Positions 18,228 to 25,974 of a stretch of 53,151 nucleotides of DNA are shown here, in pieces. Below the pieces are notes generated by a model that worked only from the letters and a program-made list of their open reading frames with translations, had not been told where the DNA came from and searched no databases. How positions within the stretch are numbered: the first letter of the stretch is position 1; every line of letters begins with the position of its first letter. This DNA comes from CAYRMV01 sp964425255 (GTDB taxonomy: Bacteria; Bacteroidota; Bacteroidia; Flavobacteriales_D; Crocinitomicaceae): the NCBI GenBank assembly GCA_964425255.1, contig CAYRMV010000008.1, positions 1 to 53,151 on the forward strand. The letters run 5' to 3'. The translations under genes and the position numbers were made by a program.

Positions 18228-18674
18228 TTAATTTTTGATCCCAAATTCCATCACCACCAAATCAAATCCTTTTCCCCAGAAATCTGCCTGAAAATGAATG
18301 CGCTGAAAGCCTTGTTTTTGGTAAAAAGATTCTGCCAATTGAGATGTGCGCACAATGATTGTTTCAATTTGGTCATTTGCTTGCAACAACTCAAGACGTT
18401 TATGAACCAATTCTGTTCCAAGATTTTTTCCATGAAAGTTTGGATGTACCAAATCCCAACTCAACCTTGCGGTGCGTTCTGATAGAAAATAGTTAACCCC
18501 TCCGCCTGCAACAACTTCATTTTCAATCTCCACAACAAAATAATCTTCTCGTTCCTGTTGTAAATAATGTACATAATCGGCTCGTTCTTCCGGCGCAAAA
18601 TAAGTGGGGATTAATTTGTCTAGTACTTGCAATAGATGTACTATATCTTTTTCTTCAAACGGTCGAATTATCAT
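18228..18674 (-). CDS. GNAT-family N-acetyltransferase
   Basis: A 148-residue acetyltransferase of the GNAT fold. It opens MIIRPFEEKDIVHLLQVLDKL, has a central beta strand pair (YFVVEIENEVVAGGGVNYF), the acetyl-CoA-binding region WDLVHPNFHGKNLGTELVHKR (about residues 73-93; the Q/R-x-x-G-x-G/A loop is degenerate, HGKNLGT), and the typical late segment SFYQKQGFQRIHF. It would transfer acetyl from acetyl-CoA to an amino group of an unknown substrate. It sits alone between two terminating transcription units. A -7 box lies only 4 nt before its ATG, so its mRNA may be leaderless. Confidence 0.85.
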   Translation of the reverse strand: MIIRPFEEKDIVHLLQVLDKLIPTYFAPEERADYVHYLQQEREDYFVVEIENEVVAGGGVNYFLSERTARLSWDLVHPNFHGKNLGTELVHKRLELLQANDQIETIIVRTSQLAESFYQKQGFQRIHFQADFWGKGFDLVVMEFGIKN

Positions 18675-18678
18675 ACAT

Positions 18679-18686
18679 CAAAGGTA
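18679..18686 (-). promoter_or_regulatory. -7 element 4 nt before the GNAT start codon
   Basis: The minus strand reads TACCTTTG, then ATGT, then the ATG at 18674. The box is an exact TAnnTTTG. The usual distance from the box to the transcription start would place the mRNA 5' end at the start codon. Confidence 0.55.
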
Positions 18687-18707
18687 ATTCATAAAGAGTT
18701 AAAGTGG

Positions 18708-18751
18708 TAAAAACCTCAGCTCGAATAGCTATGAAATATCGAACTGAGGTT
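18708..18751 (-). terminator. Terminator of the CsgG/TolB-like gene
   Basis: AACCTCAG (18712-18719) plus TCGA pairs with TCGA plus CTGAGGTT (18744-18751), with one mismatch, and on the minus strand it is followed by TTTTTACC. It lies about 30 bp after the stop of the 18780-19901 gene. Confidence 0.8.
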
Positions 18752-18779
18752 AAGAGCCTGTTTAAAAGATAGGTTTATT

Positions 18780-19901
18780 TTATCTTCTTCTACTTTGAAT
18801 TGTCTGTTTACTTTTATTGATGTTCATCCCCATCGACAAGCCATACGAAACACCGTATTTGTTAAACGATGCAATTGCATTCACCGGAATGTTAATCGCT
18901 CCTGAATGAAAAGTTCGTCCAACTCCAATAATAAAATTGGTAGAGAAATAAGTACTTCCTCGTGTATCAGGTCGTTTGAAATAATTGTAACTAGAACCAT
19001 CGATTCCCATTCGAGCAAGTTCAGAATATGAACGGAAAGTACCGTCATATTCTGTTGTTCCTGAATAAAGTTGTTTCATACTTAAAGAAGGTCCAAGTGC
19101 TATTTCCCACGAATTTTTGCCAAATCGAGCACCATGTAAAATAGCCAATGAAGGAATTGCGGTTCCCTGTTCCAAACCGCCTACATTCATGATAAATTCG
19201 AATAATCCTGAAAAATTCTCATTGCCAACATATTGTGCTTCTAACTGATAACCAATATTGAAAATCAAAGGTGTAGGCATTCCTCTTCCTCCTTCATTTT
19301 CGCTTCGTGTAAAATAATTGGCATTTTCTCCTGTTGCCACCCCAAATCCAATCCGCGGACCAGAGTTATTCATTTTCCCTGGACCAGATGACGCAGCAGG
19401 ATTGTCTTTGTAAGCGAGCATCTTTTCGACATTTTCATTAATTGGCACTTCTAACATGCGATAAATCATAATGTCTGTCATGCGGTTGAGTTCAGTTATC
19501 TGATTTTCAAATTGACCAATCTCATTTTTAAAAATTATCCCATTCTTGACATCAATAATTTTCATCGAAATCAAAATGCGATCTCCTAATCCATCATAAC
19601 TCGCACTAATGGCATAATCAGCTTGCAACTCCTTCCCGATTGAGATCAAACACTCTTTCCCCATGCAATTACTTAACTTTTCAACTCCGATTTTTTCTGC
19701 TACATCGTAGCGGTCGTTAACTACGTATTTTTTTGAATTAACCAAAGATTTATAAATCACGGTTCGCAAAATTTGTTGGTCCGCTTTGATTCCATGTACT
19801 TCAATTCCTCCAATGACCATGGAAGATGTTTGCGCTTGTGAGATAAATGGTAAACTAACCAATAATGTCATGCAAGCTAAAAATGTAAATACCTTTTTCA
19901 T
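18780..19901 (-). CDS. Exported protein with CsgG/TolB-like N-terminal domain
   Basis: A 373-residue exported protein; the signal peptide ends near residue 23 (ISQAQ). Residues 25-160 resemble the alpha/beta domain seen in CsgG/TolB/LpoB-like proteins. They include a cysteine pair in SNCMGKECLISIGKELQADY, then ISASYDGLGDRILISMKIIDV, features common in such proteins with a C-x4-C pair. The second half (about 180-373) is rich in glycine and aromatic residues with alternating patterns (GFGVATG, YQLEAQYVG, TNFIIGVGRTFH), suggesting beta strands of an outer-membrane or surface domain. The molecular role is unknown. It is divergently transcribed from an HTH regulator across a 139-bp region, so regulation by that protein is possible but not shown. 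Confidence 0.7.
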   Translation of the reverse strand: MKKVFTFLACMTLLVSLPFISQAQTSSMVIGGIEVHGIKADQQILRTVIYKSLVNSKKYVVNDRYDVAEKIGVEKLSNCMGKECLISIGKELQADYAISASYDGLGDRILISMKIIDVKNGIIFKNEIGQFENQITELNRMTDIMIYRMLEVPINENVEKMLAYKDNPAASSGPGKMNNSGPRIGFGVATGENANYFTRSENEGGRGMPTPLIFNIGYQLEAQYVGNENFSGLFEFIMNVGGLEQGTAIPSLAILHGARFGKNSWEIALGPSLSMKQLYSGTTEYDGTFRSYSELARMGIDGSSYNYFKRPDTRGSTYFSTNFIIGVGRTFHSGAINIPVNAIASFNKYGVSYGLSMGMNINKSKQTIQSRRR

Positions 19902-19929
19902 AGTTTCAATTTTTTGTTGGTTTACGGTA

Positions 19930-19937
19930 CAAACTTA
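19930..19937 (-). promoter_or_regulatory. -7 element for the CsgG/TolB-like gene
   Basis: The minus strand reads TAAGTTTG (fits TAnnTTTG), 28 nt upstream of the ATG at 19901. No -33 TTG at the right distance. Confidence 0.45.
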
Positions 19938-20040
19938 GACCTACTCCCACGAACCAGAAAACGGAAAAATGCAACAGTGAAGTTGTCTGTTGCGATATTC
20001 CGTACAAATTATATTATATTTAGCTTTAAGAAATGGAACT

Positions 20041-21045
20041 ATGGATATCCAAAATAAACTTTTTGAACAAATAAAAACCAAGCTCCCACCTGATATTCCG
20101 CTAGGAAAAGCCTTGATGGAAGATTTGGATTTATCACGGGATTCGGCTTACCGTCGTGCACGGGGTGAAACTGCATTAACACCAGAAGAAATTCGACTTT
20201 TATGTACCAAGTATGAAATTTCGTTTGACAAAATCATCGGAGTTGCTGGTCAAAGTGTGACTTTTCAATACAACCCAATTCAACGATCTGAATTTACATT
20301 TACACGCTATTTACAAGGTGTAAATGATGGCTTTACCCGAATGACTTCCCAGCGATGGGCGAAATTATATGTTTCAAACTTGGATTTGATTGTTTTCCAA
20401 TTGCTCAACATTCCATCCTTGATGCGATTCAAACTCTTCTATTTTGCGAAAGTTTACCTTCAAATCCCAGAATTAGACGGCATCACATTTCATCAAAATT
20501 GGAAAGGCGATATTACCGATGAATTACTTCGAGATACATTATTGAAATACATTCGGATTCCATTGACGGAAGTAATCGGTTTTGAAGCTGGAAAAGGACT
20601 GATTCGAGAGATAGTCACTTTCTATGAAATGGGACATATTGCAACTAAAGATGATGCTTTATTTCTATTGAACGAAGTGGAAAGATTAATGAATCACATC
20701 AAGTATCAAGCGGAAATTGGTAAAAAATGTGTCATTGATCAACCTCCATTTGTGGAAGAAGGTAATTTCAAATTTCACTTGCATGAAACTTATTTACAGG
20801 ACAACACGTTCATTGCAGAAACCAATGCATATCGTATGCTTTACATCACGCACAACATGATGAATTATCTCTACACATTGGATCCAGATTATGTTCATAA
20901 ATCGTATCACGTCTTTCAATCAATGTTGCGAAATTGTAAACAAATTTCAGAGGCAAACCCAGGTCATCGAAACGCCTATTTCAGTAGTATTCAAAGCTTT
21001 ATCACAAAAGGAAAATTACGTTTAGATGGGTTAGACTTAATTTAA
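20041..21045 (+). CDS. Helix-turn-helix transcriptional regulator
   Basis: A 334-residue cytoplasmic protein. Residues 1-75 form an XRE-like DNA-binding domain (IPLGKALMEDLDLSRDSAYRRARGETALTPEEIRLLCTKY). The remaining 260 residues are a mostly helical domain with many aromatic residues (LKYIRIPLTEVIGFEAGKGLIREIV, MLYITHNMMNYLYTLDPDY), without a recognised ligand fold. This architecture (short HTH plus a long uncharacterised C-terminus) recurs in Bacteroidota. I choose the ATG at 20041; the open frame continues upstream only to a TTG at 19990 without similarity to a protein start. It may regulate the divergent CsgG/TolB-like gene or the T9SS cargo gene that follows 88 bp downstream. Confidence 0.8.
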   Translation: MDIQNKLFEQIKTKLPPDIPLGKALMEDLDLSRDSAYRRARGETALTPEEIRLLCTKYEISFDKIIGVAGQSVTFQYNPIQRSEFTFTRYLQGVNDGFTRMTSQRWAKLYVSNLDLIVFQLLNIPSLMRFKLFYFAKVYLQIPELDGITFHQNWKGDITDELLRDTLLKYIRIPLTEVIGFEAGKGLIREIVTFYEMGHIATKDDALFLLNEVERLMNHIKYQAEIGKKCVIDQPPFVEEGNFKFHLHETYLQDNTFIAETNAYRMLYITHNMMNYLYTLDPDYVHKSYHVFQSMLRNCKQISEANPGHRNAYFSSIQSFITKGKLRLDGLDLI

Positions 21046-21133
21046 AAACAAATTTTTCAGTAAATAATTCACACACTTTACTCAATTCAAAGATTTTTTT
21101 TTCATACCTTTATAAAAATTAAAACCAAATTCT

Positions 21134-21919
21134 ATGAGAAAAACATTACTCTCTATCGGAGTCGTTTTGGCTTCTTTTGCATTAAATGCACAAATCTTTT
21201 CAGCAAGTGATTCACTTGAATTTTTAAATTTCACCAAAGTAGATGCGGATGGTGATGGAAATAACTGGGATATCGTAAGCTTACCGGGATCTAATTTCGC
21301 TTCACAAGGAACTTACATGCGCTCAGAATCGTACAGAAATAACGTTGGTGCTTTTACACCAGACAACATCTTAGTTACTCCCGCAATCAACTTAGCTGGA
21401 CAAACTGGTGCATTTTTGTCATTCCGAGTAGGAACGTATGATGCTGATTTTCCAAGTGAGAAATATTCAGTTTATGTCGTATCTAATGCATCAGAAATAG
21501 CAACGGCTACGCCAATTCATACGGAAACGTTGACTGCTGCACAAGCAAGTGGTGCACAAGTTCGTATTTTGGACATCTCAAGTTACATCCCACAAGGACA
21601 AGTTTATGTTGCATTCCGTCATTACGATGTAACAGATATGTTTGTTATGATGATTGATGATGTTGCTGTAACGTCTACTGTTGGCTTAGAAGAGGAGCAA
21701 TTCTCTGTAGGTGTTTATCCAAATCCAACTTCAGATGTTTTGAACATTCAGTCAGTTGAAGGAGTTTCTTCTGTAAACATCGTATCAATGGATGGAAAAG
21801 TAGTTGCAACTTCAAACACAAATTCAGTATCCGTTTCTTCTTTAAACGAAGGAATGTACATGTACCAAGTAACTACTGAATCTGGAAAAATGTTCAGTGG
21901 AAACTTTGCAAAAAACTAA
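21134..21919 (+). CDS. Small T9SS cargo with choice-of-anchor J (cleaved adhesin) domain
   Basis: A 261-residue secreted protein. Signal peptide about 1-19 (SFALNAQ). Residues 25-180 fit a choice-of-anchor J/cleaved-adhesin beta-sandwich: DADGDGNNWDIVS, a middle with TPDNILVTPAINLAG and FLSFRVGTYDADF, and a final strand FVMMIDDVAV. These domains usually bind glycans or proteins on surfaces. The last 75 residues are a T9SS type A sorting domain (VGVYPNPTSDVLNI, VSMDGKVVA, NEGMYMYQV, ending SGNFAKN). It is a single-gene unit with a near-perfect terminator 22 bp after the stop. A TACCTTTA box (one base off the -7 consensus) lies at about 21104. Confidence 0.87.
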   Translation: MRKTLLSIGVVLASFALNAQIFSASDSLEFLNFTKVDADGDGNNWDIVSLPGSNFASQGTYMRSESYRNNVGAFTPDNILVTPAINLAGQTGAFLSFRVGTYDADFPSEKYSVYVVSNASEIATATPIHTETLTAAQASGAQVRILDISSYIPQGQVYVAFRHYDVTDMFVMMIDDVAVTSTVGLEEEQFSVGVYPNPTSDVLNIQSVEGVSSVNIVSMDGKVVATSNTNSVSVSSLNEGMYMYQVTTESGKMFSGNFAKN

Positions 21920-21941
21920 ATTTTACATAGTTGATTTTTTT

Positions 21942-21974
21942 AACCTCTGGGAAAATTCTCAGAGGTTTTTTTAT
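21942..21974 (+). terminator. Strong terminator of the anchor-J T9SS gene
   Basis: AACCTCTG (21942-21949) pairs with CAGAGGTT (21960-21967) and is followed by seven T residues on the plus strand. It lies 2 bp before the stop of the convergent sigma-54 regulator gene. Confidence 0.9.
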
Positions 21975-21976
21975 AA

Positions 21977-23146
21977 CTAAACTCTAGGATTAGCAAACAA
22001 ATTCACATCACCCCCCGTGATTGTTTGTCCGCATAAAATCACTAAACGTTCAACAATATTTCGCAATTCACGGATGTTCCCTGTCCAATTGATGTCTTTC
22101 AAAGCTACAAGTGCATCGGAAGCAAATTCTTTTCGTGAAATCCCATGTTCGGAACAAACCATGGTTAAAAAATGCTCTGCCAACACAGGAATATCTTCGC
22201 GACGATCATTCAATGAAGGTACATGAATTAAAATTACGGCTAATCGATGATACAAATCTTCTCGAAAACGACCTTCTTCAATTTCTTTTCTTAAATCTTT
22301 GTTTGTTGCTGCAACCACACGACAATCTACCTTAATATCTTTTTCTCCACCAACACGTTGAATGACATTTTCCTGCAAAGCACGTAAAACCTTCGCTTGT
22401 GCAGAAGCACTCATATCCCCTATTTCATCTAGAAACAACGTTCCGCCAGAAGCTAGTTCGAATTTACCTTTTTTATCTTTGACAGCTGAGGTAAACGCAC
22501 CTTTTTCATGACCAAACAACTCACTTTCAATCAATTCAGATGGAATCGCAGCGCAATTAACCTCAATAAATGGCATTTTTCTTCGATTCGAATTGTCATG
22601 CAAAGACCGAGCTACTAATTCTTTACCAGTTCCATTTCCGCCCGTAATCAATACACGAGCATCAGAAGGCGCAACTTTTTCAATCATTTCTTTGATTTTA
22701 AGAATACCTTCTGTTTCACCTATAATGTTGGATCCTTTGAATTTTTTTACAGTTGATTTTAACACTTTCGTTTCTTCCACCAAAAGTACGCGGTCTTTAG
22801 CATTACGAATCGTTACTAAAATTCGATTCAAATCCAACGGTTTTTCAATGAAATCGAAAGCACCTTTTTTTATTGCTTCAACAGCAGTATCAATCGTTCC
22901 ATGTCCAGAAATCATGATAACCGGAGTGTCTACTTGAGCTTTCGCAAGTCCATCCAGCACTTCCATTCCGTCCATTTCAGGCATTTTTATGTCACAAAAA
23001 ATAATATCAAAAGAGGTGTTTATTGCTTTTTCAAGTCCTTCTTTACCATTTTCAGCTTCTTGGACTTCAAAACTTTCAAACTCTAAAATCTCACGCAATG
23101 CCCGTCGAATACTTCGTTCGTCGTCAATAATTAAAATTTTTCCCAT
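21977..23146 (-). CDS. Sigma-54-type response regulator lacking a DNA-binding domain
   Basis: A 389-residue NtrC-family protein. An N-terminal receiver domain (about 1-118) has DD at 8-9 and phosphoacceptor Asp52 in CDIKMPEMDG. A central AAA+ sigma-54 activator domain (about 140-370) has Walker A GGNGTGKE, GAFTSA in place of GAFTGA, Walker B GGTLFLDEIGDM and the arginine-finger region FREDLYHRL. The protein ends shortly after NWTGNIRELRNIVERLV, so the usual C-terminal Fis-type DNA-binding helix-turn-helix is absent. The ATG at 23146 is chosen because a -7 box (23167-23174) lies inside the longer reading frame that begins at a TTG. No histidine kinase gene is adjacent. It probably acts on sigma-54 holoenzyme from solution or through a partner. 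Confidence 0.9.
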   Translation of the reverse strand: MGKILIIDDERSIRRALREILEFESFEVQEAENGKEGLEKAINTSFDIIFCDIKMPEMDGMEVLDGLAKAQVDTPVIMISGHGTIDTAVEAIKKGAFDFIEKPLDLNRILVTIRNAKDRVLLVEETKVLKSTVKKFKGSNIIGETEGILKIKEMIEKVAPSDARVLITGGNGTGKELVARSLHDNSNRRKMPFIEVNCAAIPSELIESELFGHEKGAFTSAVKDKKGKFELASGGTLFLDEIGDMSASAQAKVLRALQENVIQRVGGEKDIKVDCRVVAATNKDLRKEIEEGRFREDLYHRLAVILIHVPSLNDRREDIPVLAEHFLTMVCSEHGISRKEFASDALVALKDINWTGNIRELRNIVERLVILCGQTITGGDVNLFANPRV

Positions 23147-23166
23147 CTTTTTATTTTCTTGGATTT

Positions 23167-23174
23167 CAAAACTA
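23167..23174 (-). promoter_or_regulatory. -7 element deciding the start of the sigma-54 regulator
   Basis: The minus strand reads TAGTTTTG (fits TAnnTTTG), 20 nt before the ATG at 23146. The open frame extends upstream past this box to a TTG, which the box makes unlikely as the start. Confidence 0.5.
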
Positions 23175-23292
23175 TGGATTTTATTCAAAAATCATGCTAG
23201 GATTTGTTATTCTTTGAACTTATAACCCGAGTTTATCCAAAATTAAAATTCAAATTTGCTAGGAACATTTTTTCTGTAGAAGTCATTGTCAA

Positions 23293-23664
23293 CTAATACG
23301 CCTTGAAAACCAACGATATGGAATTTACACAATGTCGTATGTTCTTATCAGTAAATCGTTCGCCTTCAAAAACATGCCCTAAATGACCCTCGCAATGTGC
23401 ACATACAATTTCAACCCGTCTTCCATCGGCGTCTAAAACCCGTTTAATTGCATGCGGAATTTCATCATCAAAACTTGGCCAACCACAACCCGAATCAAAT
23501 TTATCTTTCGATTCATACAAAGCAGCATCACACTGTTTACAATGAAAAACACCTTTTTGCTTCCACGAATTATACTCGCCTGTAAAAGGCATTTCTGTTC
23601 CTTTTCGCAAAATAACCCGTTCTTCTTCTGAATTTAAAATGCGGTAATTTGATTTGTCTAACAT
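23293..23664 (-). CDS. msrB: Peptide-methionine (R)-S-oxide reductase
   Basis: A 123-residue repair enzyme that reduces methionine-R-sulfoxide in proteins. It has both zinc-binding CxxC pairs (HCKQC near residue 42 and VCAHC near residue 92), the conserved SGCGWPSF segment, GHLGHVF, and the catalytic cysteine in RHCVNSISL near residue 113. There is no signal peptide, so it is cytoplasmic. The length equals a stand-alone MsrB. It lies between the sigma-54 regulator and the DUF4836 lipoprotein in the same direction; only 34 bp separate it from the lipoprotein gene, so the two may be co-transcribed. Confidence 0.97.
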   Translation of the reverse strand: MLDKSNYRILNSEEERVILRKGTEMPFTGEYNSWKQKGVFHCKQCDAALYESKDKFDSGCGWPSFDDEIPHAIKRVLDADGRRVEIVCAHCEGHLGHVFEGERFTDKNIRHCVNSISLVFKAY

Positions 23665-23698
23665 GTTCTATTAACGTCTGGACTAAACGAAAAGTTTT

Positions 23699-25177
23699 CT
23701 AGATTACTAAACCTTCCACTTGTTGTTGGATATCTCTTAAAAACAGTTGAACAACTTGACTCAACACATTTTGATTTTTGTCATGAAATCGAATGACCAA
23801 TTCTGACCCGTCATTATTCATAGAGAAATGTGCATCTTGAATCAATTCTACAACCTTTTGTCCACCTCTAAATCCAAACGACTTGGTATTCAACCCATTT
23901 AAATCAGCAAAAACAGTAAGTCCTCCTTTACCAAAATCAGAAGCTACAGTTGGCATCTCTAGTCGCATCAAATTTCCACCTGCATTTAGCGTATTACCAG
24001 TCACTTCTCGGTCATTAATAATAAATCTCATCCCTTGGTATGTAATTGAACCATTGGAAACTTTGCTCCCTTCCAAAGAGAAAAATGTACTTGCCATATC
24101 CGAAATCATTTTTCCTTTATCACCAAGGCCTAAATGAAAATTCACTTCAGGTGTGAAGCTACCATCTTTGAGCAAATCACCCACCATTACAAGTCCGATT
24201 ACACCCGAGAACAACTGTGTCAACGGCTTTTCACCTAACAACATACTCGCCATTTGCAACTGTCCGTTGGATTGGAAAAATTTCTTTTTGGCTTCTGGTG
24301 CAAAATCATCAATAAAAGCCTCCATTCGAGCAATATCCAAATTGGAAGAAATCCCAAATCGTACTTTCCCTCTGCCTAATTTTTCTACCACTTGTGAATC
24401 TGACTCTTTGAAAAACATTCTTTTCTGAAGTGGAGTAGCAAACAAATGATCTGTTTTCATTCGGATTTCACCTTTTAAAAAATTCATACTCGTTTTCACA
24501 TACGAATCTTTTGCCAAAGCTTGAATTTCTTTTTGTTTGTTTGGATCCAATTTATTCAAATCTGTATTCGCAGTTCCGTATAAATTTTCCAAATTAATTG
24601 CAGCCAGCACATCTGATTTCTCATTTAAAATTTGAGCCGCTTTCCCCTCTATCTCCTTTTTTTCAAGTGATTCTAATGTTGAAGTTAAGATCGATTTAGC
24701 ATCGTATTTTTCTTTGCGCGAAACAACAACAGCCACATGTTCTGAAAAACCAATGGAAACATCTCCATTCACAGCAAATTGAAAACCATCGCCTTCTTCA
24801 ACAAATAAGCCCGAAGACCCCAGCCTGTCTGCCAATGAATCTGCATTTACAACTTCTACAAAAGCTACAAGTGAAGCTGGATTTCCCTCTTGATCAAAAG
24901 GACCTTCTAAAGCAAAACAAACAGGTGCTTTTGTATTGATACTTTGATCAATTCGTTTTTTTTCAAAATCAATAATCGCACCGATTTTATCTACCTGTTG
25001 GTAGTTTGATTTGGCTAGCAGGGTAAAAACGTCTGCTTTTCCGAATGCAACAACTTGCTTGTTTTCACTTAAAAAGGATTTCAAATACGCTTCGCTTGAG
25101 CGTTTTTCACCCGAAGAATTACAAGAAGTCAAAAATAAAATTACAGCGAATACGCCGATAAGAGGAAGCTTTATCAT
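23699..25177 (-). CDS. DUF4836-like lipoprotein
   Basis: A 492-residue predicted lipoprotein with lipobox FLTSC (Cys19) and a spacer SSGEKRSSEAY after it. The body resembles the Bacteroidota DUF4836 family: an N-terminal part predicting a helix-strand fold (KQVVAFGKADVFTLLAKS, APVCFALEGPFDQEG), then a long middle with LRFGISSNLD-like and PLTQLFSGVIGLVMVGDLLKDG segments, and a C-terminal strand region FADLNGLNTKSFGFRGGQKVVEL. The function of the family is not established. Its own promoter is unusually clear (TTG-N20-TAATTTTG upstream), so it is probably a primary transcription unit that could run on into msrB. Confidence 0.78.
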   Translation of the reverse strand: MIKLPLIGVFAVILFLTSCNSSGEKRSSEAYLKSFLSENKQVVAFGKADVFTLLAKSNYQQVDKIGAIIDFEKKRIDQSINTKAPVCFALEGPFDQEGNPASLVAFVEVVNADSLADRLGSSGLFVEEGDGFQFAVNGDVSIGFSEHVAVVVSRKEKYDAKSILTSTLESLEKKEIEGKAAQILNEKSDVLAAINLENLYGTANTDLNKLDPNKQKEIQALAKDSYVKTSMNFLKGEIRMKTDHLFATPLQKRMFFKESDSQVVEKLGRGKVRFGISSNLDIARMEAFIDDFAPEAKKKFFQSNGQLQMASMLLGEKPLTQLFSGVIGLVMVGDLLKDGSFTPEVNFHLGLGDKGKMISDMASTFFSLEGSKVSNGSITYQGMRFIINDREVTGNTLNAGGNLMRLEMPTVASDFGKGGLTVFADLNGLNTKSFGFRGGQKVVELIQDAHFSMNNDGSELVIRFHDKNQNVLSQVVQLFLRDIQQQVEGLVI

Positions 25178-25199
25178 AAATTTGTCCTAAAATTGTGTT

Positions 25200-25230
25200 C
25201 AAAATTACACTTATCTATTCGGATTAGCAA
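25200..25230 (-). promoter_or_regulatory. Full Bacteroidota promoter for the DUF4836 lipoprotein
   Basis: On the minus strand TTG (25230-25228) is followed after 20 nt by TAATTTTG (25207-25200), matching the -33/-7 layout; the ATG at 25177 is 22 nt further on. Confidence 0.6.
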
Positions 25231-25255
25231 CTAACAAAATTCAAACCAAAAATTC

Positions 25256-25821
25256 ATGCATTACATAGAACCATTTTACAGTTGGCGGAATTACTACATT
25301 GCATCAGAAGATCCTAGCTCTCCATTTTATGGTAGAGAATACAGTGAATTTACCTTTACCGATCGAATTTACAACTTTCTAATTCATCCACAATGGGATA
25401 ACATTGGTTCACCCACCTTGTTTATAAAAGTGTTGTTCATCGATTATGACGAAGGATATGGAATCATCGAATTGATTGGCGAATGGAACGATGCGATTGA
25501 AAACGATATCATGACCTTGAAACGAGACATCATTGAGCCCATCATGGAACATGGCATTGACAAATTCATTTTGATCGGTGAGAACGTGCTCAACTTTCAT
25601 TATTCTGACGATTGTTACTACGAAGAAGGTTTGATGAAGTCGAAGATGGATGGATTGCCATGGTCAATTTTCACGATCATGTACTTGCTGAATTTGAGCG
25701 AATTCATATTGATTCCTACTTTGTGATGGGAGGAGAATTGGAAGACATCGAATGGCGAACTTATACCCCATTTCAGCTCTTTAACAAAGTGAGTGAATTG
25801 GTCACAAAACGACTCAACTAA
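25256..25821 (+). pseudogene. Frameshifted conserved hypothetical gene
   Basis: Two overlapping frames make one protein of about 188 residues. The first frame runs from the ATG at 25256 to about YYEE (near 25630). The second continues as FDEVEDGWIAMVNFHDHVLAEFERIH to the stop at 25821. Staying in the first frame gives an unnatural tail ending at 25726. A single missing base near GAAGAAGGTTTGATG (25624-25638) explains the shift; adding one T after GAAGAA would give EEWFDEV. The protein is acidic, without signal peptide or membrane segment, and I do not recognise the family. It may be a true pseudogene or a sequencing/assembly error; there is no obvious slippery heptamer for programmed frameshifting. 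Confidence 0.75.
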
Positions 25822-25829
25822 ATCGATTT

Positions 25830-25911
25830 ATTGTTCATTTTCAACTATTTCCCTTCGACCAATGTTCATATTTTCCCCGTGAATGTTCATAAATACCCTG
25901 TTAAAATTCAT
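25830..25911. promoter_or_regulatory. Phased 9-bp repeat array resembling LytTR binding sites
   Basis: Four copies of a 9-mer lie upstream of the giant T9SS gene: ATTGTTCAT at 25830-25838, AATGTTCAT at 25861-25869, AATGTTCAT at 25882-25890 and AAAATTCAT at 25903-25911. The last three are spaced exactly 21 bp start to start (12-bp spacers); the first is 31 bp further up, so all lie on nearly the same face of the helix. LytTR-family regulators bind two 9-bp direct repeats of the type (T/A)(A/C)(C/A)GTTN(A/G)(T/G) separated by 12-13 bp, which fits apart from position 3 (T). The array ends about 30 bp before the -7 box of the gene. Confidence 0.55.
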
Positions 25912-25941
25912 TCATAATGGTGTGTGAATCGAAAGGAATCG

Positions 25942-25949
25942 TACATTTG
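25942..25949 (+). promoter_or_regulatory. -7 element for the giant T9SS gene
   Basis: TACATTTG fits TAnnTTTG and lies 25 nt before the ATG at 25975. There is no TTG at -33, which would be consistent with dependence on an activator bound to the repeat array upstream. Confidence 0.5.
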
Positions 25950-25974
25950 AATGCTAATTTTTATTTAAATCAAT

